A program made the translations under genes and the position numbers. Under the pieces are notes generated by a model, which worked only from the letters and a program-made list of their open reading frames with translations, was not told the origin of the DNA and did no database searches. A DNA stretch of 36,223 nt from Sneathiellales bacterium (GTDB taxonomy: Bacteria; Pseudomonadota; Alphaproteobacteria; JANQFL01), in contig JANQFL010000041.1 of the NCBI GenBank assembly GCA_028277845.1, positions 1 to 36,223 on the forward strand, written 5' to 3'. Below, one piece after another: positions 1 through 9,224 of this stretch. Position 1 is the first letter of the stretch, and every line of letters begins with the position of its first letter.

Positions 1-1035
<1,035 letters not shown>

Positions 1036-1055
1036 CCGGCGATAAAAACAGTCAA

Positions 1056-1091
1056 GGACGCCGCCATCGCTTATCGTGGACGGCGGCGTTC
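1056..1091. terminator. Bidirectional terminator hairpin between acs and the cupin gene
   Basis: Arms 1056-1065 and 1082-1091 pair over 10 positions (one G-U), with core ACGCCGCC/GGCGGCGT and a 16-nt loop. An A-run (1044-1048) lies on the left and TT/ATTT on the right, so the hairpin could end transcription from either of the two convergent genes. Confidence 0.6.
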
Positions 1092-1095
1092 GTAT

Positions 1096-1455
1096 TTACA
1101 GGGTTTCGATAGCCGCCGTCATGTCGCCGCCGGCGTCGCCGGTGTTGACCACGTCGGAGGGTTCCAGCAGCAGCACCAGGCACTCTTCGTCGGCGACGGG
1201 CCGGTGTTCGACGCCGCGCGGCACCACGTACATCTCACCCTGTTCCAACTCGACGGCGCCGTCTCGCAATTCGATGCGCAACCGGCCCTGCCAGACCAGG
1301 AACAACTCGTCGGTGTCGTCGTGTTTGTGCCAGACGAATTCGCCTTGCACCTTGACGATGCGGACATCGTAATCGTTCAGCCGCGCGATGCGCTTGGGTT
1401 GCCACTGATCGGTGAAGCCGGCGAATTTTTCATCGACGTTGATCGGTTGCGGCAT
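1096..1455 (-). CDS. Small single-domain cupin protein
   Basis: This 119-residue protein is one cupin beta-barrel. Cupin motif 1 is visible as WHKHDDTDELFLVWQGRL (metal-binding H-x-H and E), and motif 2 as PRGVEHRPVADEE. The size and the ELRDGAVELEQGEMYVVPRG stretch match the common alphaproteobacterial 'cupin domain-containing protein' of about 115 residues. The substrate is unknown; such proteins may be small-molecule isomerases, dioxygenase relatives or sensors. It is convergent with acs and follows the PAS gene on the same strand after 21 nt, so the two may be co-transcribed. The start ATG at 1455 is the only sensible one. Confidence 0.8.
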   Translation of the reverse strand: MPQPINVDEKFAGFTDQWQPKRIARLNDYDVRIVKVQGEFVWHKHDDTDELFLVWQGRLRIELRDGAVELEQGEMYVVPRGVEHRPVADEECLVLLLEPSDVVNTGDAGGDMTAAIETL

Positions 1456-1476
1456 GACGTCTCCAGAAAGTCCGTG

Positions 1477-2013
1477 TCAATACGTGTGTTCGCGGATAGC
1501 GGCGCCGGAGATCGCGTCGAACAAATGGAACCGGTTGACCATGGTGTCGGCCCTAAGCTCGATCACCTCGTTGCGCGCCACATAGGCCGTGCAACCGAAG
1601 ACGCACCAAGCGTCGCCGCGGGTGACCGGCGCGTAAATGCGTTCGCCGTACCATCCGGTGTCATTGGCGGTGGGTGTCTTGCCGACGGCCAGGCCGCGCT
1701 CGCGGATGACGGTATCCATATTTTGCATCATGAGGCGGCTGACCGCGGGGTCGACGAATTCCGTAAATCGCCGCCGCAGCATCTTGCGATTCCAGCGTTG
1801 AATGATCTCGTCGCCGGCCAGGCGGCAGAGGTAATCGTTTTCGGCGTCGAGCCGTTCGTAGAGCCAGATGTCGGGCAGGATTCTGGCGATAACGGACGGG
1901 TCGATATCGGTCCACTCGGGTATGGCGCCCTTGTCGGAGACCACGCGCTCCCAATTGTCGAGAAAGGTCCGGGTTTTGTCGGTCGTTAAAAGGCTGCGGG
2001 TACTGTCGAACAT
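1477..2013 (-). CDS. PAS_5-family (PF07310-like) protein
   Basis: This 178-residue protein has the pattern of the PAS_5 family, a single PAS-like domain common in Rhodospirillales and related alphaproteobacteria. The pattern includes W(T/R)DIDP near the N-terminus, ILPDIWLYERLDAENDYLCRLAGDEI, a W/R-rich stretch near residue 75, and a closing beta-strand GCTAYVARNEVIEL. No effector domain is attached, so it may bind a small ligand or act through a partner; in this family the function is mostly unassigned. There is no signal peptide or membrane segment. It lies upstream of the cupin gene on the same strand. Confidence 0.7.
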   Translation of the reverse strand: MFDSTRSLLTTDKTRTFLDNWERVVSDKGAIPEWTDIDPSVIARILPDIWLYERLDAENDYLCRLAGDEIIQRWNRKMLRRRFTEFVDPAVSRLMMQNMDTVIRERGLAVGKTPTANDTGWYGERIYAPVTRGDAWCVFGCTAYVARNEVIELRADTMVNRFHLFDAISGAAIREHTY

Positions 2014-2111
2014 GATGGGCCGATTATGGCGGGCTTATGGTGCGTGCTCCACCAATTCGTGCGTGTCCGTGTCGTGTCCTGTTGTCCGGTGGCGGCCAGC
2101 CGGTGGCCGAA

Positions 2112-2288
2112 CTAGAAGTCGACGCAGATACCCTTGCGTTCCCAGTCACCGAACCGGGTCGGCTCGGGTCCCTTGCGGCCCCCGACCTCCTTTTTGTGTT
2201 CGCCGGAATCGGTCCGCTCCGGCGGCTTCGACACATCGCTCTGATCCGTCGTTTTTTGCCGTTTTGGCGGGTTTTCAGCGTCGGGCAT
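2112..2288 (-). CDS. DUF1674 / SDHAF4-like protein
   Basis: A 58-residue protein starts at ATG 2288 and ends at TAG 2112-2114. The N-terminal two thirds are low-complexity and charged (K, D, E, P rich). The C-terminus reads GRKGPEPTRFGDWERKG then ICVDF and stop, the hallmark of DUF1674. The eukaryotic relative SDHAF4 assists assembly of flavinylated succinate dehydrogenase subunit A; the bacterial role is inferred from that. It is divergent from htpX, an arrangement I recall from other alphaproteobacteria. Confidence 0.85.
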   Translation of the reverse strand: MPDAENPPKRQKTTDQSDVSKPPERTDSGEHKKEVGGRKGPEPTRFGDWERKGICVDF

Positions 2289-2303
2289 GGTGTCGGCTCG
2301 CTG

Positions 2304-2331
2304 CTTGAAGGGGACCGGTCAAGTCATACAT
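2304..2331 (+). promoter_or_regulatory. Candidate heat-shock (sigma-32-like) promoter of htpX
   Basis: CTTGAA (2304-2309) is followed, 17 nt after its CTTG core, by CATACAT (2325-2331). The alphaproteobacterial heat-shock consensus is CTTG-N17/18-CYTATNTNNG; the -35 core and spacing fit, but the -10 is imperfect. The htpX start is 40 nt downstream, after a GGAAAG ribosome site (2359-2364). Confidence 0.35.
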
Positions 2332-2371
2332 AAAGGCAGCGAGTTACAGCTGACAAGCGGAAAGAATCTGC

Positions 2372-3235
2372 ATGAATTATGCGCGTACCGCATTGCTACT
2401 GGCGGGTCTGACCGCCCTGTTCGTCGGCGCCGGCTTCCTGCTGGGCGGCGAAGCGGGCATGGCCATAGCCCTGCTGTTCGCCATCGGCATGAACGCGTTC
2501 GCCTATTGGAATGCGGACAAGATGGTGCTGCGCATGTATGGCGCGCGCGAGGTGGACAGGCGCTCGGCGCCGGATCTGGTCGGCATGGTGGAGCAGTTGG
2601 CGCACAACGCCGGCCTGCCCATGCCCAAGGTCTATGTCGTGGACAGCGACCAGCCCAATGCCTTCGCCACCGGCCGGAACCCGGAAAACGCCGCCGTCGC
2701 CGCGACCACGGGGCTTTTGCGCCGTTTGAGCCACGAGGAAGTGGCCGGCGTCATGGCCCACGAACTGGCCCATGTGCGCAACCGGGATACGCTGATCATG
2801 ACCATCACCGCCACCATCGCCGGCGCACTCGGCATGTTGGCCAATTTCGCCTTGTTTTTCGGCGGCAACCGCAACAATCCGCTGGGGCTGATCGGCACGT
2901 TGCTGGTGATGTTCCTGGCGCCCGTGGCGGCCGCGTTGGTGCAAATGGCGATCAGCCGGACCCGGGAATACGAGGCCGACCGCGTCGGCGCGGAGATCTG
3001 CGGCCGGCCGCTCTGGCTGGCCTCGGCGCTTGAAAAACTGGAACGCGGCGCCGGCGCCATCGACAACGATCAGGCGGAAGCCAATCCGGCGACGGCCCAT
3101 ATGTTCATCGTCAACCCGTTGCACGCGCGCAGCGTCGACGGCCTGTTCTCGACCCATCCGAACACCGCGAACAGGGTGCAGCGGCTGCGCGAGATGGCGG
3201 GCGCGGGCCGGGCGCAAAGCGGGCCGTGGGGATGA
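2372..3235 (+). CDS. htpX: Membrane zinc metalloprotease HtpX
   Basis: This 287-residue M48 peptidase takes part in quality control of damaged membrane proteins, with its active site on the cytoplasmic face. Two hydrophobic hairpin segments open the protein (about residues 5-22 and 29-46). The zinc motif HELAH is at 130-134, and the downstream acidic ligand lies in [10 protein letters not shown] (196-205). Two further membrane segments occur around residues 145-165 and 172-193. The C-terminal [14 protein letters not shown] is the usual HtpX ending. The start ATG 2372 has GGAAAG ahead of it. Its stop overlaps the rsmB start (ATGA), so translation is coupled. The full length equals the family norm. 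Confidence 0.95.
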   Translation: MNYARTALLLAGLTALFVGAGFLLGGEAGMAIALLFAIGMNAFAYWNADKMVLRMYGAREVDRRSAPDLVGMVEQLAHNAGLPMPKVYVVDSDQPNAFATGRNPENAAVAATTGLLRRLSHEEVAGVMAHELAHVRNRDTLIMTITATIAGALGMLANFALFFGGNRNNPLGLIGTLLVMFLAPVAAALVQMAISRTREYEADRVGAEICGRPLWLASALEKLERGAGAIDNDQAEANPATAHMFIVNPLHARSVDGLFSTHPNTANRVQRLREMAGAGRAQSGPWG

Positions 3236-4542
3236 GCGTTCGACCGCCGCGACGGGTGGAGGCATCGGCGCGGGGCGCGGCGGCGGCCATCGTCGCGTCC
3301 GTGCTCGACCAGGGGATGCTGCTGGACGACGTGTTCCATGAATGCGTCGACGGACTCGACGCGCGCGACCGCGCGTTTGCCCGATTGCTGGCGACGACGA
3401 CACTGCGCCGGCTCGGTCAGATCGATGACCTGCTCAATCGTTTTCTCAGCAAACCGGTTGGGACGAAGGCGCGCTTCGTCATGCACGCCCTGCGGCTCGG
3501 CGCGGCACAATGGTTGTTTCTCGATACCCCGGCCCACGCGGCCGTCAATCATTCGGTCGAACTGGTCGGCCGCAACCGTGCCTACCGTGGCCTGGCCAAT
3601 GCGGTGCTGCGCCGTATCGTCCGTGAAGGCAAGCTGATCGTCGAAAACCAGGATACCGAACGCCTCAACATGCCCGATTGGATGTGGTCGCGGCTGAACG
3701 CCGACTACGGCGAGACACTGACGCGGGCCATGGCACGCGCCCATATGGCGGAGCCGCCCCTCGACCTGTCGGTCAAGGACGATCCGCAGGCATGCGCCGA
3801 GGCGGTGGATGGCGAGGTTCTGCCATGGAACAGCGTGCGTCGCTGGGGCGGCGGTTCGGTCGCCGACCTGCCCGGATACGCGGAGGGACATTGGTGGGTG
3901 CAGGATGCCGCGGCTGCCCTGCCGGCGCGGTTGATGATATCCGCATTGGCGGGCGACACGACGGGACGGATCGCCGATTTGTGTGCCGCGCCGGGCGGCA
4001 AGACCGCCCAACTGGCGCATGCGGGATTTCGGGTTTCGGCCGTCGACCGTTCCGCCAAACGTTTGCAGCGGCTGAACGACAACATGGCGCGGCTCGGGTT
4101 TGCCGTGGAAACGGTCGCGTCCGATATCAGGAAATGGCAGCCGGGTTCGCGCTTCGACGGCGTCCTGCTGGATGCGCCGTGCACCGCGTCGGGCACGCTG
4201 CGCCGCCACCCCGATGCGGCCTTCGTCAAGCGTGCGCAGGATGTCGATTCCCTGGCGGGCGTTCAGTCGGCTCTGCTGGGCCGGGCCGTCGACATGCTTC
4301 AGCCGGGCGGGATATTGGTGTACTGCACCTGTTCGCTTTTCCATCACGAGGGCGAACGGCAAATCGAAGCCCTGCTGGACAATGACAACCGTCTGCAACG
4401 CGTGCCGGTCACCGCTCCCGAAGTGGGCGGCGTGGAAGAGCTGATCAACCGTCACGGCGACCTGCGCACCCTGCCGTGCCACCTGCCCGATGCCGGCGGA
4501 CTGGACGGGTTCTACGCCGCCCGATTGCGCCGGATGGCGTGA
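3232..4542 (+). CDS. rsmB: 16S rRNA (cytosine-C5) methyltransferase, RsmB/Fmu family
   Basis: This 436-residue protein has a NusB-like N-terminal RNA-binding domain (about 8-140; [20 protein letters not shown]) and a class I SAM-dependent methyltransferase domain. SAM motif I is [10 protein letters not shown] (249-258). Motif IV is [15 protein letters not shown] with C317, and motif VI is YCTCS with C367; these two cysteines serve catalysis and product release in m5C methyltransferases. E. coli RsmB makes m5C967 in helix 31 of 16S rRNA. I chose ATG 3232, which overlaps the htpX stop as ATGA. An in-frame GTG at 3226 would add two residues and cannot be excluded. rpe follows after 45 nt. Confidence 0.92.
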   Translation: MSVRPPRRVEASARGAAAAIVASVLDQGMLLDDVFHECVDGLDARDRAFARLLATTTLRRLGQIDDLLNRFLSKPVGTKARFVMHALRLGAAQWLFLDTPAHAAVNHSVELVGRNRAYRGLANAVLRRIVREGKLIVENQDTERLNMPDWMWSRLNADYGETLTRAMARAHMAEPPLDLSVKDDPQACAEAVDGEVLPWNSVRRWGGGSVADLPGYAEGHWWVQDAAAALPARLMISALAGDTTGRIADLCAAPGGKTAQLAHAGFRVSAVDRSAKRLQRLNDNMARLGFAVETVASDIRKWQPGSRFDGVLLDAPCTASGTLRRHPDAAFVKRAQDVDSLAGVQSALLGRAVDMLQPGGILVYCTCSLFHHEGERQIEALLDNDNRLQRVPVTAPEVGGVEELINRHGDLRTLPCHLPDAGGLDGFYAARLRRMA

Positions 4543-4587
4543 CGGATAGGCGCGAACCTGCTAGTTAAGGAAAAACAGGAAAGCGCC

Positions 4588-5253
4588 ATGACCAGCCGTG
4601 TAAAGATCGCCCCGTCCATTCTGTCCGCCGACTTCGCCAGACTGGGCGAGGAGGTGCGCGCCATCACCGACGCCGGGGCCGACTACATCCATGTCGACAT
4701 CATGGACGGTCATTTCGTTCCCAATCTGACAATCGGTCCGGGTGTGGTCAAAGCCTTGCGTCCGCACAGCGACCGGCCGTTCGATGTGCACCTGATGATC
4801 TCGCCCGTCGATCCCTACGTACCGGCCTTTGCCGACGCCGGCGCCGACATCGTCACCGTGCATCCCGAGGCGGGCGCCCATCTGCATCGTACCGTGCAAC
4901 TGATCAAGGGGCTGGGAAAGAAGGCCGGCGTATCGCTCAACCCGGCGACACCGGTCGACGCGGTTCGCCACGTAATGGACGACGTGGACCTGATCCTGGT
5001 GATGAGCGTCAATCCCGGTTTCGGCGGCCAGAGTTTCATTGAAAGCCAGCTCGAGAAAATCGCCTTGCTCAGGCAGATGATTACCGACAGTGGCCGGGAG
5101 ATCGAGCTGGAAGTGGACGGTGGCATCAACTTCGATACCGCGCCGCGGGCGATCGCCGCCGGCGCCGACGTGCTCGTGGCCGGAACGGCGACGTTCACCG
5201 GCGGTCCGGCTTCCTATGCCGACAATATCGCCCGCCTGCGCGGGTCGGACTGA
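4588..5253 (+). CDS. rpe: Ribulose-phosphate 3-epimerase
   Basis: This 221-residue TIM-barrel enzyme interconverts D-ribulose 5-phosphate and D-xylulose 5-phosphate in the pentose phosphate pathway or Calvin cycle. Family signatures are all present: [14 protein letters not shown] (9-22), [12 protein letters not shown] with metal-binding H35 and D37, H68 in FDVHLM, the phosphate-binding loop [12 protein letters not shown] (139-150), and EVDGGI with the catalytic D177. The length is typical. A ribosome site AGGAAAG lies just before ATG 4588. It is co-directional with rsmB and the following heparinase-like gene. Confidence 0.96.
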   Translation: MTSRVKIAPSILSADFARLGEEVRAITDAGADYIHVDIMDGHFVPNLTIGPGVVKALRPHSDRPFDVHLMISPVDPYVPAFADAGADIVTVHPEAGAHLHRTVQLIKGLGKKAGVSLNPATPVDAVRHVMDDVDLILVMSVNPGFGGQSFIESQLEKIALLRQMITDSGREIELEVDGGINFDTAPRAIAAGADVLVAGTATFTGGPASYADNIARLRGSD

Positions 5254-5282
5254 CGCCGTCGCCGGACGTGCGGGGCGGAACG

Positions 5283-6962
5283 GTGCAGAGACCGCAAATT
5301 CTCGGCAGCCTGGGTGAAGGCACGAATGCCGCCATGAAACGGCTGTTCTACGGCAGCCGTTTTTACGCTTATCTGCTCAAGGGACGTCATCCGCACGGTT
5401 TGGAAACCGTGTCCTCGGACCCCTGGCCGGGCGAGGCCGATACCGCCGACGCCTTGTTCCAGGGGCGCTACGGTTTTCAAGGATGGGAAACCGTGTCCCC
5501 CGGCCTGGTGCCCTGGATCCGGGATGACCGGCCGCTCGCCTGGCATGCCGAACTGCACGGCTTCACCTGGGTCCGACACTTTACCGCCCGTGGTGGCGAC
5601 GCGGCGCAACGCCATGTGCGTGCCATGGTCAATGACTGGGCCGGGACCTTTACCGACTGGCACCCGCTGGCCTGGCGGGCGGACATTCTGGGCCGGCGGA
5701 TCGTGTCATGGGTCAGCCATGGGCAGTATCTGATCCACCACGCCGAACTGACCTACCGGTCGCGGGTGTTGGACAGCCTGGCCCGCCAGGCCCGGCATCT
5801 GTCGCGGGCCGCCGCCGGCGCGCCGGCCGGACAGCCGCGGATCACGGCGGCTCTGGGCTTGGTATATGCCGGGCTTGGATTGCCCGACGGGCGGCGTCGT
5901 TTGTCCCATGGGCTGAACCGGCTCGAATCCGAATTGGCCAATCAAATTCTCGGCGACGGTGGTCACGTATCGCGAAACCCCGGCATTCAAATGGCCATCC
6001 TGCGCGACCTGATCGCCGTGCGGGCCGCCCTGGCCTCCGCGGGCAGGGATGTGCCGGTCGGCCTGCAGAACGCGATCGACCGCATGGCGCCGATGCTGCG
6101 GTTCTACCGGCATGGCGACGGCGCGTTGGCCCTGTTCGGCGGCGGCGGCGAAACATCCGAAGGGGCCGTCGACCTCACCCTGGCGCGTTCCGGATCGGCG
6201 GGCAAACCCCTGGACAGCGCGCCCCATTCCGGTTTCGAGCGCATGACCTGCAGGAAGGCCGTGGTCCTGTTCGACGCCGGATATCCGATCGTCCGGTCCG
6301 CCACCGATGCCGGATCAGCCGGGTCCCTGGCCTTCGAATTCAGTATCGGCCGCCGGCGGATGGTTGCCGGTGCCGGACGATGTTTGGGCCCGGACCGGGA
6401 CGGCCTGGATGACGGCGCCTGTTCGGCGCTGACCGTGGACGGGGCGGTGGCGATCACGCCGGATGTACTGCGCCGCCAACCGGCTGACCGCCCCATCGTG
6501 ACGTGCACGCGCAATGAAGGCGACGACGGCATCTGGCTGGATGCGGAACATGGCGGCTATGTGTCGCGTTACGGTTTGCGCCATTGCCGGCGGTTGTATC
6601 TCAATGCCGGCGGCGACGATTTGCGTGGCGAGGATCGATTGGAACCGGCCGGAAACAAACGGTCGAAAGACGTTCCGTTCGCCATCGTGTTCTATCTGGC
6701 GCCCGGCGTGCAGGCGGTACCGGTCCAGGGAGGCGGCGCGTTACTGCGGCTCGAAGACGGCTCGGGATGGCGCGTGCGGGTCGGCGGCGGCGAGATGTCC
6801 GTCGAAGACGGCCACTATTGCGGCAAGGGCTGGCCGGAACGGGCCAGCAAGCTGGTCTTGCGTGGCCGCACCGCCGGAAAAGAAACCGTGATCAAATGGG
6901 CCTTCCGCCGGGACGAGCAGGCCGATGAAACGCCCGAACCGGTCGAGGGTACGCTGCTGTAG
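5283..6962 (+). CDS. Heparinase II/III family protein
   Basis: A protein of about 560 residues with an N-terminal alpha/alpha-toroid-like part (WHPLAWRADILGRRIVSW; HVSRNPGIQMAILRDL) and a C-terminal beta-sandwich-rich part (from about residue 350) typical of the heparinase II/III-like domain. Alphaproteobacteria commonly carry such a protein just upstream of purH; its polysaccharide substrate is not established. No signal peptide is obvious. The start is uncertain: GTG 5283 follows GGGGCGGA and fits best, GTG 5268 would add five residues, and ATG 5334 would remove 17 residues but has no well-spaced ribosome site. The stop overlaps a small hairpin, and the next gene is convergent. Confidence 0.8.
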   Translation: MQRPQILGSLGEGTNAAMKRLFYGSRFYAYLLKGRHPHGLETVSSDPWPGEADTADALFQGRYGFQGWETVSPGLVPWIRDDRPLAWHAELHGFTWVRHFTARGGDAAQRHVRAMVNDWAGTFTDWHPLAWRADILGRRIVSWVSHGQYLIHHAELTYRSRVLDSLARQARHLSRAAAGAPAGQPRITAALGLVYAGLGLPDGRRRLSHGLNRLESELANQILGDGGHVSRNPGIQMAILRDLIAVRAALASAGRDVPVGLQNAIDRMAPMLRFYRHGDGALALFGGGGETSEGAVDLTLARSGSAGKPLDSAPHSGFERMTCRKAVVLFDAGYPIVRSATDAGSAGSLAFEFSIGRRRMVAGAGRCLGPDRDGLDDGACSALTVDGAVAITPDVLRRQPADRPIVTCTRNEGDDGIWLDAEHGGYVSRYGLRHCRRLYLNAGGDDLRGEDRLEPAGNKRSKDVPFAIVFYLAPGVQAVPVQGGGALLRLEDGSGWRVRVGGGEMSVEDGHYCGKGWPERASKLVLRGRTAGKETVIKWAFRRDEQADETPEPVEGTLL

Positions 6963-6967
6963 CAGCG
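6952..6967. terminator. Short palindrome at the heparinase gene stop
   Basis: CGCTGCTGTAGCAGCG is a 16-bp perfect palindrome spanning the stop codon (6960-6962) between two convergent genes. It has no T-run, so terminator function is only possible. Confidence 0.3.
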
Positions 6968-6976
6968 CTGTCCGAA

Positions 6977-8245
6977 TTAGAGCTGCCAGCGGCGGATCGA
7001 ATCGGGCAGGTCCGTATCCCGCCACATGCCTTTGATGTCCGCGACCAGCCCGCCGGGCTTGAGAAATCCGGCGAACGTGTCGGTGCGGAAATCCTTGTAG
7101 ACGTCATGGGGCACGGCGCCGACCACGGCGTCCAGGTCCTTGAAGCCGTCCAATCGGGGTGTCAGGTCGACGGAGTAGAACTGGCGTGCCTCATCGGGGT
7201 CGGCGAACGGGTCATGCACCGTCACGTTGTGGCCGCGGGCCAGCAGGCCGGTGATCACGTCGATGACCTTGGAATTGCGCAGGTCCGGCACGTTTTCCTT
7301 GAACGTCAGCCCCAGCAGCAGAATGTTGGCGTTCTCGCCCAGTTGGTCGGCGATGCGCTCGGCGATGAACTCGCCCATGGAATCGTTGGTGCGGCGGCCG
7401 GACAGGATGATGGCCGGGTCATGCCCGACCTGTTGCGCCCGGAAGGCCAGATAGAACGGGTCGACGCCGATGCAGTGGCCGCCGACGAGGCCCGGGCTGA
7501 ATTTCAGGAAATTCCATTTGGTGCCGGCGGCTTCCAATACGTCGTAAGCCGACAGTCCCAGCTTCTGGAAAATCATCGCCACTTCGTTGACGAAGGCGAT
7601 GTTGATGTCGCGCTGGGCGTTTTCGATGACCTTGGCGGCCTCGGCGGTTTTGATGTCACGGGCCGGGAACACGCCGCCCGTCGTGACGGCGCCGTAAATC
7701 TCGGCCAGCAGGGCGGTGACGTCCGGCGTCTGACCGGCGATGACCTTGGTGATGCGGTCGACGGTATGTTCGCGATCACCCGGGTTGATACGCTCCGGCG
7801 AATACCCCAGGAAGAAATCTTCACCGCAGGTGAGGCCGGATGTCTTTTCCAGATCGGGCCCGCAAATGTCTTCGGTCACGCCCGGGTAGACCGTACTCTC
7901 ATAGACGACGACGTTGCCTTTTTTCAGATGGCGTCCGACCGTGGTGGAAGCGCCGCGAACCGGCCGCAAGTCCGGCTGGTTGTCGCCATCGACCGGCGTC
8001 GGAACGGTGACGATGAAAACATCGGTGCCGTCCAGTTCGGTTTCGTCCGAGGTTAGGCGCAGCGACGACGCCCGCATCCGGGTTGCGTCGATTTCGCCCG
8101 TACGGTCAAAGCCGGATTCGAGTTCGGTGACCCGGTCCTCGTCGATATCGAAGCCGATGACCGGAAAGTGCTTGGCCAGTGCCACCGCCAGGGGAAGGCC
8201 GACATAACCCAGGCCGATAACCGAAATGCGCTTTGAACTCGTCAT
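6977..8245 (-). CDS. Nucleotide-sugar dehydrogenase (UDP-GalNAc/UDP-GlcNAc 6-dehydrogenase, TviB/WbpO-like)
   Basis: This 422-residue enzyme has the three-domain UDP-sugar dehydrogenase layout: NAD-binding Rossmann GLGYVGLPLAVALA (from residue 11), a central helix, and a C-terminal UDP-binding domain. The catalytic cysteine is C258 in GGHCIGVDPFYLAF. GYSPERINPGD and AAGTKWNFLKFSPG point to the TviB/WbpO branch, which oxidises UDP-N-acetylhexosamines to uronic acids for surface polysaccharides, rather than UDP-glucose dehydrogenase. I chose ATG 8245, where the protein starts MTSSKRISVIGLG; an earlier in-frame start at 8323 would add 26 unrelated residues. It stands alone, without glycosyltransferases, next to an EPS-type regulator pair. 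Confidence 0.9.
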   Translation of the reverse strand: MTSSKRISVIGLGYVGLPLAVALAKHFPVIGFDIDEDRVTELESGFDRTGEIDATRMRASSLRLTSDETELDGTDVFIVTVPTPVDGDNQPDLRPVRGASTTVGRHLKKGNVVVYESTVYPGVTEDICGPDLEKTSGLTCGEDFFLGYSPERINPGDREHTVDRITKVIAGQTPDVTALLAEIYGAVTTGGVFPARDIKTAEAAKVIENAQRDINIAFVNEVAMIFQKLGLSAYDVLEAAGTKWNFLKFSPGLVGGHCIGVDPFYLAFRAQQVGHDPAIILSGRRTNDSMGEFIAERIADQLGENANILLLGLTFKENVPDLRNSKVIDVITGLLARGHNVTVHDPFADPDEARQFYSVDLTPRLDGFKDLDAVVGAVPHDVYKDFRTDTFAGFLKPGGLVADIKGMWRDTDLPDSIRRWQL

Positions 8246-8469
8246 AACGAAATCCGAAAAATGTGAGTTGCCATGAAATACGAAGGTGCTGTAAACGGCG
8301 GGCGGGACGGTGTCAACGGACACCGCGCCGAAACCCGGTCCCTGCTTACGCGAAATCCCTTACGCGATTGTTAAATCAGGGAAATTCTCGCAGTTTTTGG
8401 ATGGGTTCTCGCCTGTGGCCGACAGTCCGGGGCCGTGGAAGGGCGGCACCGAACCAGCCGAGACATGAC

Positions 8470-8499
8470 TTGACGTTCACAACGTGAACGCTCTATTGT
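8470..8499 (+). promoter_or_regulatory. Promoter of the MarR-type EPS regulator
   Basis: TTGACG (8470-8475) and TATTGT (8494-8499) are separated by 18 nt, giving a predicted start of transcription near 8506. The regulator starts at TTG 8565. Both palindromes lie on this promoter, one in the spacer and one over the start site. Confidence 0.5.
8475..8489. promoter_or_regulatory. Operator palindrome 1
   Basis: GTTCACAACGTGAAC has perfect 6-bp arms (GTTCAC/GTGAAC) around a 3-bp centre and lies in the -35/-10 spacer. A regulator bound here would block RNA polymerase. Confidence 0.65.
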
Positions 8500-8512
8500 T
8501 CACGCCGTGAAC
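8498..8512. promoter_or_regulatory. Operator palindrome 2
   Basis: GTTCACGCCGTGAAC has the same arms as palindrome 1 and is centred 23 bp from it, about two helical turns. It overlaps the end of the -10 and the expected transcription start. Confidence 0.65.
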
Positions 8513-8564
8513 GCGGGGCCGTCCGGTTTCGGGCCCCCATCCTCGATCTAGGCGGGACATTCCT

Positions 8565-9224
8565 TTGTCAGACGATTCCTCTGCACGCGGGCCGGCGGTC
8601 CCCAGTGAAGGCGAAATCACGCTGGGCATGCTCGACGCGGTCCACGAGAACGGCGACGTTACGCAGCGGACATTGTCGCGTGAACTCGGTATCGCGCTGG
8701 GCCTGACGAACGCCTATCTGAAGCGGTGCATGCGCAAGGGCCTGATCAAGGTGCGCACGGTGCCGGCCAACCGGTATTTCTACTACCTGACGCCGAAGGG
8801 ATTTGCCGAGAAAAGCCGGCTGACGGCCGAGTATCTCTCCCATTCCTTCCACTTTTATGGCCGCGCGCGGGATCAGATGGACGGCTGTTTCGCCGATTGT
8901 GCCGAACGGGGCTGGTCGTCGATCGTCTTGTACGGCGCCGGAGAACTGGCGGAAATCGCTCTCCTGTGCGCCATGCGCCACTCGATCCGGTTGGTCGCAG
9001 TGATCGACCCGGCGGTGACCGAGGACGATTTTTTAGGACTCCGAGTGCACCGATCGTTGGACGACGCCGATTTCCACGATGCGGTGCTGATCACCGATCT
9101 CAAACAGCCGCAGCAATCGTTCGATGCTGTCAGCCGGATCGTCACGCCGGCCAGAACCTTGACCCTGGAATTGTCCCGCATCTCGCGCACCGGGGTTCAG
9201 GACGGACGGGGGGCGGCGACATGA
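8565..9224 (+). CDS. MarR-type winged-helix EPS regulator with Rossmann-like C-terminal domain
   Basis: 219 residues. The winged helix at about 18-92 (QRTLSRELGIALGLTNAYLK; wing with YFYYLTPKGFAEKSRLT) matches the EPS-associated MarR-family regulator type (TIGR04176-like, about 105 residues). A second domain (about 115-205) opens with SSIVLYGAGELAEIALL, a nucleotide-binding-like glycine loop at 124-126, followed by LVAVID; it resembles the N-terminal domain of sugar-acyltransferase or CoA-binding proteins and could sense a nucleotide sugar (inference). TTG 8565 is used, with GGCGGGA 7 nt ahead. The stop overlaps the next start as ATGA. The twin palindromes in the promoter suggest autoregulation. 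Confidence 0.75.
   Translation: MSDDSSARGPAVPSEGEITLGMLDAVHENGDVTQRTLSRELGIALGLTNAYLKRCMRKGLIKVRTVPANRYFYYLTPKGFAEKSRLTAEYLSHSFHFYGRARDQMDGCFADCAERGWSSIVLYGAGELAEIALLCAMRHSIRLVAVIDPAVTEDDFLGLRVHRSLDDADFHDAVLITDLKQPQQSFDAVSRIVTPARTLTLELSRISRTGVQDGRGAAT

Larger units (their letters stand above)
8246..8564. promoter_or_regulatory. Divergent control region (319 nt) between the UDP-sugar dehydrogenase and EPS regulator genes
   Basis: No believable gene is visible here; a 74-codon frame at 8263-8487 shows no protein-like composition. The right half carries a promoter and two operator-like palindromes, listed separately. A promoter for the minus-strand dehydrogenase was not identified with confidence. 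Confidence 0.6.

Noticed and set aside
8263-8487. 74-codon ORF in the EPS control region
   Set aside because: Arg/Cys-rich composition, no ribosome site, and it overlaps the regulatory region.
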